Assembly: GCA_025055795.1 (NCBI GenBank)
Contig: JANWVV010000006.1
Coordinates: forward strand, 62,001 to 126,000
Reading direction: 5' to 3'
DNA from: Gemmataceae bacterium
GTDB lineage: Bacteria > Planctomycetota > Planctomycetia > Gemmatales > Gemmataceae
DNA length: 64,000 bases
The notes under the pieces were generated by a model. It was not told the origin of the DNA, made no database searches, and saw nothing but the letters and a program-made list of their open reading frames with translations. Each line of letters starts with the position of its first letter. Position 1 is the first letter of the stretch. This document shows positions 9,255-19,689 of this stretch, one piece after another. The translations under genes and the position numbers were made by a program.

Positions 9255-9479
9255 ATGGCATTGTTGGGATTAGGTGAACTGAAGTGGCGTATGTTACGCC
9301 GCGTACTACGCAAGAAGCGGTTTCGTTACGAAGACGCTCGTAACATGAGCCGCAATGACAAACGCCATTTTCAATGGCTCCTGGAAAATGGCTTTATCCA
9401 GGAATTAGGTGAGGGGTGGTATCGCGTCACTGAAAAAGGACGGGCCGCTGCGGAATTGGGTCAGTACGAAGTGCCCTGA
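9255..9479 (+). CDS. Small winged-helix-like protein of unknown function
   Basis: This protein has 74 residues. The frame is open from 9096, but the ATG at 9255 has a strong AGGAGGAG ribosome-binding site directly upstream and begins the coherent part (MALLGLGELKWRMLRRVL). The pattern is a basic helix, a second helix (DKRHFQWLLENGFIQEL), then a short beta-wing (GWYRVTEKGRAAAELG). This resembles the wing end of small MarR/PadR-like DNA-binding folds. It may therefore be a minimal winged-helix protein, but no known family was recognised. It stands alone, without an operon partner. Confidence 0.7.
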   Translation: MALLGLGELKWRMLRRVLRKKRFRYEDARNMSRNDKRHFQWLLENGFIQELGEGWYRVTEKGRAAAELGQYEVP

Positions 9480-9926
9480 TGGCGATTCCACAACGCAGGA
9501 AACCAATGCCTCTGTGTGTTTTTGGATACCAAGAGCGCGAAATCAGCAGGGACAGCCTCTCTATAACACGAATTCATAATCTTTATATTGTCTGGATGAT
9601 CGTTGAACTATCAACGCCTTCAGACACGGACCGCACCTCATCCTCCGTTCACAGGACAGGCATGTTAGACGATTCTCCGTAGTATATCAGAAACAGGCCT
9701 ACCAGGGATTCAACAGACTTGCACATCCAATCTGCTTGCCAAGGCGGGACCAGAAACTGGTCGTTGGGGAGGCGGAGAGGCTACCTCCCCTTCGTCCTAC
9801 GAAACAATCACGGATTTTGAGGGAGCCGGAGGACGTATACGCGACGCTGAGTATTTGATACTGTTGAAGCAGACGAGTGTGTAGAGGACGGTTACACCCC
9901 GTTTGCCACCTGGATGAGCAGACAGC
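9480..9926. other. Intergenic region, no feature seen
   Basis: 447 bases between the small plus-strand gene and the 3-prime end of the glutamine synthetase gene. A 67-codon plus-strand ORF starting at 9479 overlaps the previous stop and has no protein-like pattern. No clear terminator was seen. Confidence 0.4.
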
Positions 9927-12107
9927 CTACTTGATGAACAGCATTTCGCGGTAGGTGGGCAGTGGCCAAAGGTCGTCAGCCACCATGGTTTCCAGCTTGT
10001 CACCCCATTTGCGTAGTTCGTTCATCTTGGGCAGGATCGCGTCACGAGCGTAGCGAGCGTGGGCGTAGGCATCGCCTTCGGCATGATGCTGCACCGCTTT
10101 TTCCAGTGCGGCAATGGCGGCCTGGAAATGGGCTATCACATCGGTCAGCTCTCGCAGGTGCTCCAGTTGGGCAGCCGGATCAACCCCCGCGGTCTTGACA
10201 GACGCCACCGTCTGAGCCACGCGGCCCTGATATTCCAAAGCGGCCGGCAAAATCATTGTGCGGGCCATCATCAACATCATGTTGGCTTCAATCGTGATCT
10301 CTTTTACGTACTTTTCACTGAAAATCACGTATCGGCTCTGCAGTTCCCGTTCATTGAACACCTTATACCTGGTGAACAGCTCGACGGTATCTTTGCGGAT
10401 GATAACCGGAATGGCGTCGACCGTGTTGCGAAGGTTGGGCAATCCTCGCCGTTCCGCTTCGCGGTGCCATTCTTCGGAGTAGTTATCACCGTTGAAGATA
10501 ACTTTCTTGGACTCCTTAATGATGCCAGGGAGCAGTTCCTGGATGGCCTTGTTGAGTGGTTTGCCAGCCTTGACAGCAGCTTCCAGATTGGTGGCGATGT
10601 AATCGAGGGATTCTGCGACGATCGTGTTGAGGACGGTATTAGGTCCAGCGATGCTGAAGGAGCTGCCCACAGCCCGGAATTCGAATTTATTGCCCGTAAA
10701 GGCAAACGGAGAGGTACGGTTGCGGTCCCCCGCGTCGCGGGGCAGTTTGGGCAGCACGCTGACGCCGATTTCCATGAAGCCTCCCTGACGAGTTGCTTTC
10801 AGGTCGGCCCGTTCGAGCTGATCCATGACGTCCTGGAGCTGTTCGCCCAAAAACACAGAGATGATCGCAGGGGGGGCTTCGTTAGCGCCGAGACGATGGT
10901 CGTTGCCGGCACTAGCCACCGAGACCCGAAGCAACTCCGGATAACGGGACACAGCACGGATAACGGCCACACAAAAGACAAGGAATTGGGCATTTTCATG
11001 CGGGCTATCACCCGGATTGAGGAGGTTTTCGCCCGTATCGGTGGCCATCGACCAGTTATTGTGCTTGCCGGAACCGTTGATGCCAGCAAAGGGCTTTTCG
11101 TGTAACAGGCAAACCAGGCCGTAGCGATCGGCCGTCTGCCGGAGAATGTCCATTACCAGTTGGTTGTGATCGCATGCCAGGTTGGCATCCTCATAAGTAA
11201 CAGCAATTTCGTACTGGCTGGGCGCTACTTCGTTGTGCCGGGTCTTGACAGGCACGCCGAGACGGAACAACTGAGCTTCGCAGTCGGCCATGCAGGCCAA
11301 GACCCGCTCGGGGATAGCCCCGAAGTACTGGTCTTCCAGCTCTTGTCCCTTAGGCGGTTTGGCCCCGAAGAGTGTCCGGCCACAGTTGACCAGGTCGGGG
11401 CGAGCATAGAAAAAGTGCTTGTCGATCAGGAAGTATTCCTGTTCAGGACCAACGGTGCTGAAGACTTTTTGGGCTTCGGTATTGCCGAAAAGTCTTAGGA
11501 TCCGCAGCGCATGGGTCGACAAAGCTTCCATTGAGCGGAGCAATGGGGTCTTTTTGTCGAGGGCTTCGCCAGTGTAGGAGACGAAAACGGTAGGGATAAC
11601 CAACGTAGCCCCATTGGGTGCTTCCCGGATGTAGGCGGGGGAGGTGGGATCCCACGCGGTGTAACCGCGGGCTTCGAAGGTGGCACGCAAACCGCCACTG
11701 GGGAAACTGGAGGCATCCGGCTCGCCCTTGACCAATTCTTTGCCGCTAAACTCGGCAATAGCCCGGCCCGTGCCCGTGGGCACCAGAAAGCTATCGTGTT
11801 TCTCAGCCGTCAGGCCGGTCATCGGCTGGAACAAGTGAGTGAAGTGAGTGGCCCCATGCTCAATGGCCCAATCCTTCATAGCCGCAGCGATGATGTCGGC
11901 CATTGAGGGGTCCAAGGGTACGCCTTGCCGGATAGTCCGCTGTAGGGCTTTGAACACCGCTTTGGGTAAGCGGGCCCGTTGTTCCTCCTCGCTGAAGACC
12001 AGTTCACCAAACAATTCCTTCAGATGCGTGGTCCGAAAGTCAATGCGGTTGAGCTGGTACTTGGCGTTGGCGATGGCCGTGATCGCCTGGTGTCGCAGAT
12101 AAGCCAT
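9927..12107 (-). CDS. glnN: Glutamine synthetase type III
   Basis: This 726-residue enzyme makes glutamine from glutamate and ammonia using ATP. Its length and signatures are those of GSIII (about 700-730 residues), not GSI or GSII. Recognisable blocks are the N-terminal [21 protein letters not shown], the [10 protein letters not shown] Glu-containing active-site block, [12 protein letters not shown], the ATP-binding [12 protein letters not shown], and [14 protein letters not shown]. The ATG at 12107 (MAYLRHQAI) has AGGAG ten bases upstream; upstream in-frame codons to 12182 lack one. The enzyme is cytoplasmic and central to nitrogen assimilation. No P-II or ammonium transporter gene is adjacent. 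Confidence 0.96.
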   Translation of the reverse strand: MAYLRHQAITAIANAKYQLNRIDFRTTHLKELFGELVFSEEEQRARLPKAVFKALQRTIRQGVPLDPSMADIIAAAMKDWAIEHGATHFTHLFQPMTGLTAEKHDSFLVPTGTGRAIAEFSGKELVKGEPDASSFPSGGLRATFEARGYTAWDPTSPAYIREAPNGATLVIPTVFVSYTGEALDKKTPLLRSMEALSTHALRILRLFGNTEAQKVFSTVGPEQEYFLIDKHFFYARPDLVNCGRTLFGAKPPKGQELEDQYFGAIPERVLACMADCEAQLFRLGVPVKTRHNEVAPSQYEIAVTYEDANLACDHNQLVMDILRQTADRYGLVCLLHEKPFAGINGSGKHNNWSMATDTGENLLNPGDSPHENAQFLVFCVAVIRAVSRYPELLRVSVASAGNDHRLGANEAPPAIISVFLGEQLQDVMDQLERADLKATRQGGFMEIGVSVLPKLPRDAGDRNRTSPFAFTGNKFEFRAVGSSFSIAGPNTVLNTIVAESLDYIATNLEAAVKAGKPLNKAIQELLPGIIKESKKVIFNGDNYSEEWHREAERRGLPNLRNTVDAIPVIIRKDTVELFTRYKVFNERELQSRYVIFSEKYVKEITIEANMMLMMARTMILPAALEYQGRVAQTVASVKTAGVDPAAQLEHLRELTDVIAHFQAAIAALEKAVQHHAEGDAYAHARYARDAILPKMNELRKWGDKLETMVADDLWPLPTYREMLFIK

Positions 12108-12388
12108 GGACAAATTACTCCTGGGGTGGTGCGAGAGCAGCGGACTGCACCGAACAGGCGGAATACCAATAGCCACTGCCACAGGGTTATACTCGGGGCA
12201 GTTGCTCTGGTAGTGGAGAGGCTGTTGTGGTTATAAGGATGCCCGCGTTTGTGGCAAGGGTGTCGAGTTTCCTGGCAGTCCCAGCAGACAGGGACAAGCT
12301 TACGTAACGCAAAGAAAAAGCTACGGAACGCCGGCAGGTAGAGTCGAGCGTGAAGCCAGCCGGGAAAGCCCTCAAGGCGGAGACGACC

Positions 12389-13327
12389 ATGCGACGGATC
12401 GCCATCATTAATCAAAAAGGCGGAGTCGGTAAGACGACGACCACCGTGAACCTAGGGGCAGCTCTGGCGCGACGCGGCCGACGGGTCTGCCTGATTGATC
12501 TTGACCCTCAGGCCCACGCAACCACTCACCTGGGGCTGGAGCCGGATGGCCAGCTTCCGTCGCTGTACCACGTTTTGTTGGGTCAGAAAAGCCTCGCGGC
12601 CGTTCGGCGGCCAGTATCCGACAACCTCTGGCTAGTACCAGCCGATATCGACCTGGCCGCTGCCGAAGTGGAACTGGCAGGCGTCGTCGGCCGGGAGGTC
12701 ATCCTTCGTGAAGCCGTCCAGCAGGATGCCACGCCCTTCGACTACCTGATCATGGATTGTGGACCATCTCTGGGAGTGCTGACCCTCAACGCCCTAGCCA
12801 GCGCCGACGAGGTACTGATTCCCCTGCAACCGCACTTTCTGGCCCTGCATGGCCTGTCCAAACTTTTGGAAACGACAGCTTTGGTAGCCCGCCGCATCCA
12901 TCCACCCCTGCGGGTTTCTGGTATCGTCGTGTGTCTGTACGACGCCACTACCCGCCTGGCGCAGGAAGTCGTCGCGGACCTGCAGGCGTTTCTGGAGCGA
13001 AGCCGCCACCAGGCCGTCCCCTGGAATCAAGCCCGCTTGTTCGCTACGCGTATTCGCCGTAACGTCAAACTGGCCGAATGCCCAAGCTTCGGGCAAACCA
13101 TCTTTAGCTACGCCCCCCGAAGTCCGGGAGCGGCCGACTACGCTGCCTTGGCTGAGGAAATCGACACCGGTTCAGTATCCCCAGCCGTTGTCCACCACAC
13201 ACCCGTAAGCACCCCCTTGGATAACCCCCGCGACACGCTCCCCACGTCCAAGCATGACCCCGGCACTGCATGGGGACCGTTACCCCTGCCAGCCCTCAGC
13301 TCCGTTGAAATTCCCGCCAGCACTTGA
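12389..13327 (+). CDS. ParA/Soj-family ATPase
   Basis: This 312-residue protein is a MinD/ParA-type ATPase. It opens with the deviant Walker A motif [17 protein letters not shown], followed by [15 protein letters not shown] (switch region) and [17 protein letters not shown] (Walker B). Family members move chromosomes, plasmids or protein clusters by ATP-dependent binding to DNA or membrane. The last 60 residues are a Pro/Thr-rich tail without domain features. No ParB and no parS-like repeat is adjacent, so it may be a chromosomal partition protein or an orphan positioning ATPase. The start at 12389 is preferred over 12350. The ybeY gene follows after 46 bases, and the two may be co-transcribed. 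Confidence 0.9.
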   Translation: MRRIAIINQKGGVGKTTTTVNLGAALARRGRRVCLIDLDPQAHATTHLGLEPDGQLPSLYHVLLGQKSLAAVRRPVSDNLWLVPADIDLAAAEVELAGVVGREVILREAVQQDATPFDYLIMDCGPSLGVLTLNALASADEVLIPLQPHFLALHGLSKLLETTALVARRIHPPLRVSGIVVCLYDATTRLAQEVVADLQAFLERSRHQAVPWNQARLFATRIRRNVKLAECPSFGQTIFSYAPRSPGAADYAALAEEIDTGSVSPAVVHHTPVSTPLDNPRDTLPTSKHDPGTAWGPLPLPALSSVEIPAST

Positions 13328-13373
13328 AAGCTTTCACAAAGCTCAAAGGTTTGGCAGCCACTATAATAAAAAC

Positions 13374-13853
13374 ATGATCCGCATCCGTATTGCCAACCCG
13401 TATGGTTTTTCCGTGGATTACGCCTCACTCAAGCAAGCGGCACGGACCCTTCTCGAAGAAGAAGGGATCAAATCCGCAAAAATTACAATTGCTATAGTGA
13501 CGGATGAGCACATTCATCGCCTGAATCGGCAGTTTCTCCAGCATGACGAACCTACCGACGTCCTGACGTTCCCCTATTCGAAAGGCACGACTCCGCACTT
13601 GGAAGGTGAAATAGTCATCAGCTACGAAACCGCCCAGCACGAGGCGGCCGAGCGGGGCCACGCCACCGCAACTGAGGTAATTTTGTACGTCATCCATGGC
13701 TGTCTGCATCTTTGCGGCTACGACGATACCTCCCCCGAAGCAGCCACGGCCATGCGACAGCGAGAACGTCACTACCTGCTTCGTTTGGGCTACCCGGACA
13801 TCACTCATCCCACGGCGAACGCAATTGAACAAGCTTCCCCCTCGACTTCCTGA
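13374..13853 (+). CDS. ybeY: YbeY endoribonuclease
   Basis: This 159-residue protein is the rRNA maturation and ribosome quality-control RNase YbeY. Conserved blocks are DEPTDVLTFPY near residue 58, LEGEIVIS, and the metal-site motif HGCLHLCGYDD at residues 108-118. The standard motif is HGxLHLxGYDH with three zinc-binding His. Here the third position (residue 118) is Asp, so the metal would be held by two His and one Asp. The ATG at 13374 begins homology; the open frame from 13254 overlaps the end of parA. A rhodanese gene follows. Confidence 0.92.
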   Translation: MIRIRIANPYGFSVDYASLKQAARTLLEEEGIKSAKITIAIVTDEHIHRLNRQFLQHDEPTDVLTFPYSKGTTPHLEGEIVISYETAQHEAAERGHATATEVILYVIHGCLHLCGYDDTSPEAATAMRQRERHYLLRLGYPDITHPTANAIEQASPSTS

Positions 13854-13941
13854 CTGCCCCCGTTGCGAGGGCCTGATCTGATAACATTTCTTGAGGAACT
13901 GATCAGAGAACATTCTGCAGTCCCACTTACTGAAGCTGGCT

Positions 13942-14265
13942 ATGGTAGCTCAGATTCAACCCCAGGAATTGAAGCGGCTTCTCGATCATGGCGCCCCCGT
14001 GGTTCTACTGGACGTTCGGGAGCCCCAGGAGCATGCTTATTGTCACCTGCCTGGAAGCATTCTGATACCCTTGGGAGAACTGCCCGCCCGCCTGCACGAA
14101 CTGGACGTGGGTGACGAGCTGGTGGTCGTGTATTGTCATCATGGCATTCGTAGCCTTAGTGGGGCAGCCATCCTGCAGCAGGCCGGTTTCCCCAACGTGG
14201 CCTCCTTAGCCGGCGGTATCGACCGTTGGTCCGTGCAAATCGATCCTTCTATGCCCCGTTATTGA
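13942..14265 (+). CDS. Single-domain rhodanese
   Basis: This 107-residue rhodanese-like protein is of the GlpE/PspE size class. The DVREPQEHAYCHLPGSI block at residues 24-40 and the active-site loop VVYCHHGIRS with its catalytic Cys near residue 64 are complete. It should carry a persulfide and transfer sulfane sulfur to an acceptor, which is not identified. A TATGG context precedes the ATG, but there is no strong ribosome-binding site. It lies 88 bases after ybeY on the same strand. Confidence 0.9.
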   Translation: MVAQIQPQELKRLLDHGAPVVLLDVREPQEHAYCHLPGSILIPLGELPARLHELDVGDELVVVYCHHGIRSLSGAAILQQAGFPNVASLAGGIDRWSVQIDPSMPRY

Positions 14266-14375
14266 TCCTTTGGCCTAGTCAGCGGTTTACCCGCCGCTCA
14301 GACGTGGTGCAAGAAAGAGGATACGGCACTACTCGCTGACTATACCTAAATGGCCATGTCCTGCAGAAAGCCTTC

Positions 14376-16118
14376 TTAACGCACGCCATGCATCCATCGC
14401 CGGATCACTGGTGAAATAGCCAGCAAGATCCCCGCGGCCGCCAAGGCACACATGCCCACCCCATTAAAGACCAGCAGCGATTGATGCAAGCTTTCCTCAC
14501 GACTGGCTTCTTCCGACACCACTGTCCAACGGGAAATCCATTTCCCTGCCTGATGGGCTATGGCCGAGGAGAGAAACCAGAATCCCATGCACAAGCCGGC
14601 AATTCGTATCGGAGCAAGCTTGGTCACCAGCGACAACCCAACAGGGGACAGAGCAAGTTCTCCCAGGGTATGAAGTAAGTACATCACTACCAGAAACAGG
14701 GCTGGCACCATTGCATCGACGGCCGCCAGACGCCCCAGATTCAGGACCAGAAAGCCGCTGCCTAATAGGGCCAGGCCTATGGCAAACTTGATCGGGGCAC
14801 TCGGCTCCCAGCCCCGTCGGGCTAACCACACCCACATCACCGAAAATAACGGGGCAAACAGCATAATGAACAGTGGATTGACCGCCTGGAAATTACTGGT
14901 GGTCAACTCCAGGCCAAACAGATTTTTGTTTACGTTCTGTAACGTGAAAACATTAATCGCACTACCCGCCAACTCGAAAAAGCTCCAGAAAATCGTGGTA
15001 AACAACAACAGGATAATGATAACCCAGATGCGTTGCCTTTCCGCTAGTTCGTACTCAAACGATAGATATGCCATATACACGATGCTGAGGACGCCCAAAA
15101 CCAATAGGAGGACATCCATCACTTCATTGTAATAGATCAGGAGCATAGCGATAGGAACGGCCAGAAAGGTGCCGAGGTAAACGGCCGTGGCCGTGCGGCA
15201 CCATCGAAGGAGCTGACTGAACACACCCCCCTGGGAAAATTCCAGTTCCGTATCTTTTTTCAAGGCCGGAGTATCCTGGTTTGTCAACGCAGCCACCTCC
15301 GCTGGACGGGAAAGCGTCGGGTTAGTAGGCAAGCTAGTTGGCGGGGGTGGCTCCGCTTGCGGACCAAGATAACCTCGCCAAGCCGTGTAAAGAAAGATGC
15401 ACAAGCCAAGGATCATCCCCGTTCCAGCGGTCAGGAAACCGTAGCTCCACCCTTCAATCTCCCCGATGGTGCCACAGGTCAAAGGGGTCAGAAAGGCACC
15501 AATATTGATGCCCATGTAAAAGATGGTGAAGGCACCGTCACGGCGTGAATCGCCGGGGGCATAATACCGACCGATCAAGCTGGAAATGTTGGGTTTGAAA
15601 AAGCCATTGCCCAGCACAAGCAAAGCTAATCCCAGAAACATCAACACGGGCTGCCCCCGGCCGTCGCCATCAGCCACCAAAGGGGCTGCACCTGTAACGG
15701 CCGGCAATACCTGCACGCCCACTTGCGGTATCTTCTGCTGCCCGGCGCTCAGGGCCAAAGTGAATTGGCCTGCCGCCATCAGTAACGCCCCCCAAAATAT
15801 CGCCCGGCGAAACCCCAAAATGCGATCAGCCAGCAAACCACCGGCCAGTGGCGTCAAGTACACCAAAGCGCCATACGCTGCATAAATCCCATACGCCTGT
15901 TCCTTCGGCAAGTTAAAACCACCGGTAATGGTCAGCGACATCAGATACAAGATCAACAATGCCCGCATCCCGTAGTAAGAGAAGCGTTCCCACAATTCCA
16001 CCATAAACAGCAGGAACAATACTTTCGGATGCGTCTTACGGTTGGCCAGAATAACCAGCGTTACCCACACCCCTACCACCAGCCAGGCAACCAGCATAAC
16101 CAGGTATTGATGACGCAT
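14376..16118 (-). CDS. POT-family proton-coupled peptide transporter
   Basis: This 580-residue inner-membrane MFS protein takes up di- and tripeptides with protons. The PTR2/POT signature is clear: ELWERFSYYGMRALLILYL at residues 41-59 contains the ExxER proton/substrate motif, and GNGFFKPNISSLIGRYY and GINIGAFLTPLTCG form the second signature. About 12-14 hydrophobic segments are visible. A hydrophilic loop of about 50 residues follows the sixth helix (TSLPTNPTLSRPAEVAAL). The length is somewhat above the 500-residue bacterial norm, mainly because of this loop. Confidence 0.93.
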   Translation of the reverse strand: MRHQYLVMLVAWLVVGVWVTLVILANRKTHPKVLFLLFMVELWERFSYYGMRALLILYLMSLTITGGFNLPKEQAYGIYAAYGALVYLTPLAGGLLADRILGFRRAIFWGALLMAAGQFTLALSAGQQKIPQVGVQVLPAVTGAAPLVADGDGRGQPVLMFLGLALLVLGNGFFKPNISSLIGRYYAPGDSRRDGAFTIFYMGINIGAFLTPLTCGTIGEIEGWSYGFLTAGTGMILGLCIFLYTAWRGYLGPQAEPPPPTSLPTNPTLSRPAEVAALTNQDTPALKKDTELEFSQGGVFSQLLRWCRTATAVYLGTFLAVPIAMLLIYYNEVMDVLLLVLGVLSIVYMAYLSFEYELAERQRIWVIIILLLFTTIFWSFFELAGSAINVFTLQNVNKNLFGLELTTSNFQAVNPLFIMLFAPLFSVMWVWLARRGWEPSAPIKFAIGLALLGSGFLVLNLGRLAAVDAMVPALFLVVMYLLHTLGELALSPVGLSLVTKLAPIRIAGLCMGFWFLSSAIAHQAGKWISRWTVVSEEASREESLHQSLLVFNGVGMCALAAAGILLAISPVIRRWMHGVR

Positions 16119-16408
16119 AGGCCAATCCTCGCGGTGTCAGTTTTTTGTTTTTTACGAGCTGGTCAACGGAAAAAATCCTATCCGACCAAGAGAGCACTGA
16201 ATAGCAGAAATTGCCACTTTTACCCATCAGGCTCCTCTAACCAACTCACCTTTTACACCCAAGGCAAGCCGTTTATGAACAGAGGTAAGAGTCAATACGC
16301 TCAGCAGGCAGGGGTAATAGACAATCTTGCCACCGAGCAGTTGTCCGGCGCGGCCACTGTGGTAGGATCTAAAGCCAGAGGTGACTGTTAGTCAAAGGGG
16401 CGGCATCT

Positions 16409-17443
16409 ATGCAACGATATCCAGGAAATCGAGCGATAGAACATCGGCCTCATCGACGGGAGTTCCTGGCCCGTGCTCTCGGAGGGCTGACCGTGGTCAC
16501 CTCCGCGTTCGCCTCCACCCAACCATCCGGGCAACAAGGCAGAGCCGCCCAACACAAGGAGAAACCCATGATTCCTGTGGTCGACACCCACCAACACCTG
16601 TGGGACCTAAGCCGTTTCAAGTTAGCCTGGCTCCAGCCGGACACGCCAGCCGGTAAGATCCTGGGGCACAACTTCACCCCTAAAGAATACGAAGAGGCCA
16701 CCCGTGGCCTGAACGTGGTCAAAGCCGTTTACATGGAGGTCGACGTCATCCCCGAACAGCAGCAGGCCGAAGTGGATTACATCGTGGAATTGTGTGCCAG
16801 CGGCAAAACGCCGACGTGTGCCGCGGTGGTTTCCGGCCGGCCCGCCTCGGAACGATTTTCGGATTATGTCCGGCAGTTCAAAGATCATAAATACGTCAAA
16901 GGCCTCCGGCAGGTGTTGCATGTGCCAAGCACGCCCGCCGGCTATTGCCTGCAGCCAGCGTTCATCCGCGGCATCCGCCTGCTTGGGGAATTGGGTTTGA
17001 GCTTCGATCTATGCGTCCGGCCCGCCGAATTACCGGACTTTGTCAAACTGATCGACGAATGTCCTGGAACCCGCTTCATACTTGACCACTGCGGCAACGC
17101 GGACCTCAAACACACCCGCCCCCAGCGGGAACAGTGGAAAAAGGACATGGCGGAAATCGCCAAACGCAAACACATTGTCTGCAAGATCAGCGGCTTCCTG
17201 GCCTCCGCTCCCAAACGCGGCCAGTGGAAACTGGAGGACGTAGCCGAAATTGTCAATCATACCCTCGAGGTCTTTGGACCGGATCGGGTCATGTACGGCG
17301 GTGACTGGCCGGTTTGCCTGCTAGGCGTGGAAAAGTATGCTGACTGGCTAAATGCCCTCAAGGAAGTAGTCCGCGACCGACCTCTGGAAGTCCAGAAAAA
17401 ACTATTCCATGATAACGCTATCAAGTTCTACGGCTTGTCGTAA
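16409..17443 (+). CDS. Tat-exported amidohydrolase-2 family metal-dependent hydrolase
   Basis: This is a 344-residue TIM-barrel hydrolase. The N-terminus has a Tat-like signal, HRREFLARALGG, followed by a hydrophobic stretch ending in SAFAS, so export in folded form is likely. The catalytic domain starts at about residue 54 with VVDTHQHLWDL (metal-binding His pair) and continues with FILDHCGNADLK and MYGGDWPV (metal-binding Asp). The closest named families are amidohydrolase-2 lactonases acting on sugar lactones such as rhamnono- or fucono-lactone, but the substrate cannot be read from the sequence. No sugar-degradation genes are adjacent. Confidence 0.87.
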   Translation: MQRYPGNRAIEHRPHRREFLARALGGLTVVTSAFASTQPSGQQGRAAQHKEKPMIPVVDTHQHLWDLSRFKLAWLQPDTPAGKILGHNFTPKEYEEATRGLNVVKAVYMEVDVIPEQQQAEVDYIVELCASGKTPTCAAVVSGRPASERFSDYVRQFKDHKYVKGLRQVLHVPSTPAGYCLQPAFIRGIRLLGELGLSFDLCVRPAELPDFVKLIDECPGTRFILDHCGNADLKHTRPQREQWKKDMAEIAKRKHIVCKISGFLASAPKRGQWKLEDVAEIVNHTLEVFGPDRVMYGGDWPVCLLGVEKYADWLNALKEVVRDRPLEVQKKLFHDNAIKFYGLS

Positions 17444-17594
17444 TTGGATCGCAATTGAAACGTTAGACACGAGTGGCTTGGTCTGAAGGGAACGGCGGAC
17501 TGATCTGCCATCAGGAAATCAACGCCCATGGGTGCACTGTGACAGAGAGTGTATCGTCAAGGCGTCAGTGTGGGACAGGAGAGTATTTGCCCTT

Positions 17595-19433
17595 TTATGA
17601 TGAGGGCAGTTTCTCACGAACGTTATACTCGAGCTTCCAGCGATGGGCGCCATCGCGGGAATAGAGCCACAGTTCGAGTTGTCCAACAGGGGTAACTTTG
17701 CTGTGGAGGTGCACAGGCACGATCTGGCCTGCCGCGGCTGCTCCCTGAGGGTCAAGCGTGGCCCGAATGGGTGTCAGTTCTTCGATTTCTCCCTCCTGCC
17801 ATTGCTCGACCAAGGTACCGGCCGTATCGTCCCGGCGGAGTGTAGAGCCAAGGAAGCGGAAATCAGCCTCCGTGCCGACACGTAGTCCTAATTCATAGCC
17901 GGGAATGTCCGTTTCGCTTCCTTCCTCCATACCGAAGGGGGCAACGCATAGTGCTTTGATAGGCGGCGGAAAGCCCGGCACAGCCGGAACGTTGGCGGCC
18001 ACGCCGATGTAATAAGCCCGTGCCGTTCCTCCACGGATCCGCACCCCTTTCCCCCGCCGGACCAAACCGTAGTAGGCCGCCCCTCGGGCGACCGCCAGGT
18101 CAAAGTCCGCACCGGGGAGTTCACGGGGGGCTGTCCCGCCGCTATCGGCCAACCAATGCCCCAGCACCGTGCTGAGCCGCTCGCGTAACAGACGTGCCTT
18201 GAACACACCCCCATTGAATAACAAGGCAGTTGGTAGTCGTCGCCCTGAAGAGGAGGTTACGGTGCGGGCCAGTACCTCGCCATGACGATGCAAAAATGCC
18301 GCCAGATGACGAGTTATGGCCGGATCGGCGGCATAGGGCAAGCCTAATTCCTCCAGTCCCACCGTCGTACGGCTTTGGGGAACAGCATCGGGATCACAGA
18401 CAGGGAAAAACCCTTCCAGAATGATTTGTTCCACGGCTTCCCTCGGCAGTTCATAAGTGATAGTGCCGCTCACAACGGCGCGTCCTTTGCCCAAGATCGT
18501 CACTGGTGCACTGGGGTGTTGGGGCTGGTCCAACAGAAGTTCCTTGGCAACGCGGCAGGCATGCGTCAACTGATTCATCTGGATGGGATCGAGCTTGAGT
18601 TGGCGTTGCTTTTGCAGGTTGTGGGCGACGTGGTAGGCCAAGGCCAGGTCCATGTTATCGCCCCCCAACAACAGGTGCTCACCGACAGCTAGGCGGGTCA
18701 GGCTGAGGGCGCCGTTCTCTTCTCCGACTTCGATGAGGGTAAAGTCGGTGGTGCCGCCGCCGACGTCAGCTACCAGAATCAGGTCGCCTACCTGCACCTG
18801 GTGACGCCAGTTTTCGCCGAAGTGGTCGATCCAAGCGTAGAAGGCGGCCTGCGGTTCTTCCAACAAGGTAAGGTTTTCCAAGCCAGCGGCGCGGGCGGCC
18901 TCCACCGTCAGGTCACGGGCCACGGCATCGAAGGAAGCCGGCACGGTCAGAACTATCTCTTGTGCCTCCAGGCGGTGGGCGGGCACGTCCCGGGCCATGG
19001 TGTAATTCCACGCCTCGGCCAGATGCCGAAGGTAACGAACGCTGGCCTCGACCGGAGACACTTTGCGTACGGTCTCCGGTGCGCGCAATGGTAGAAAAGG
19101 AGCCCGCCGGTCCACCTGCGGATGGCACAGCCAGGATTTGGCCGATGCCACCAACCGCGTCGGTACCTGAGCACCAAACGCACGGGCAAATTCGCCCACA
19201 CAGTAATCCCGTTGTTTATCCCAGGGCAACTGCAGGGCACCAGCCGGCTGCTCCCCCGGGGCGGGCAGATACAGAAACGACGGCAGCAGGGGCCGTTCGG
19301 CCACTTCCCCTGCTGCAACCACTTGCGGAATAGGCAAAATGGCCACGCGGGCCTCAGCTGCCCCTGTATCCACATAAGCCAAGGCACAATTGGTCGTTCC
19401 CAGATCAATGCCGATAACGTACCGGGAGGCCAT
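17595..19433 (-). CDS. Hsp70-family chaperone-like protein
   Basis: The predicted protein has 612 residues. The actin-like ATPase part is clear: YVIGIDLGTTNCALAYVD (phosphate 1), LEEPQAAFYAWI, LVADVGGGTTDFTLIEV (phosphate 2) and LFNGGVFKARLLRERL (adenosine motif). The C-terminal 130 residues do not resemble the DnaK substrate-binding and lid domains, so this is a divergent Hsp70 relative (HscC/YegD-like size range) and not DnaK. The ATG at 19433 follows a GAGGAG site; the frame opens further upstream, but that part is not protein-like. It is divergent from the MFS/spermidine-synthase gene across 256 bases. No DnaJ or GrpE gene is nearby. Confidence 0.87.
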   Translation of the reverse strand: MASRYVIGIDLGTTNCALAYVDTGAAEARVAILPIPQVVAAGEVAERPLLPSFLYLPAPGEQPAGALQLPWDKQRDYCVGEFARAFGAQVPTRLVASAKSWLCHPQVDRRAPFLPLRAPETVRKVSPVEASVRYLRHLAEAWNYTMARDVPAHRLEAQEIVLTVPASFDAVARDLTVEAARAAGLENLTLLEEPQAAFYAWIDHFGENWRHQVQVGDLILVADVGGGTTDFTLIEVGEENGALSLTRLAVGEHLLLGGDNMDLALAYHVAHNLQKQRQLKLDPIQMNQLTHACRVAKELLLDQPQHPSAPVTILGKGRAVVSGTITYELPREAVEQIILEGFFPVCDPDAVPQSRTTVGLEELGLPYAADPAITRHLAAFLHRHGEVLARTVTSSSGRRLPTALLFNGGVFKARLLRERLSTVLGHWLADSGGTAPRELPGADFDLAVARGAAYYGLVRRGKGVRIRGGTARAYYIGVAANVPAVPGFPPPIKALCVAPFGMEEGSETDIPGYELGLRVGTEADFRFLGSTLRRDDTAGTLVEQWQEGEIEELTPIRATLDPQGAAAAGQIVPVHLHSKVTPVGQLELWLYSRDGAHRWKLEYNVREKLPSS

Positions 19434-19689
19434 CGTCTGCTCCTCGGCTAGCTGCCAGGTCTGATCCGCCCACCGGCTGCAGCCGTAAGATCGCAACCCG
19501 CCACAGAGCCGAACCAGCCTTAGCAGCCTTACCGGTAATAGGATTCCTTGTTGCAGGACAAAACGGCCGTAGCACCATCGCCTGATGAGAATTGTACGTC
19601 TGCGGCCTTGGCCGATGGCCAAGAAGGGCAAAATCGGATAACTTGGTGCACAAGTACCTAACTTGATAGTGAAAAGCTGATAGACCCCT

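Noticed and set aside
9479-9682. 67-codon ORF directly after the small winged-helix gene
   Set aside because: Overlaps the previous stop codon and has neither protein-like composition nor a ribosome-binding site of its own.
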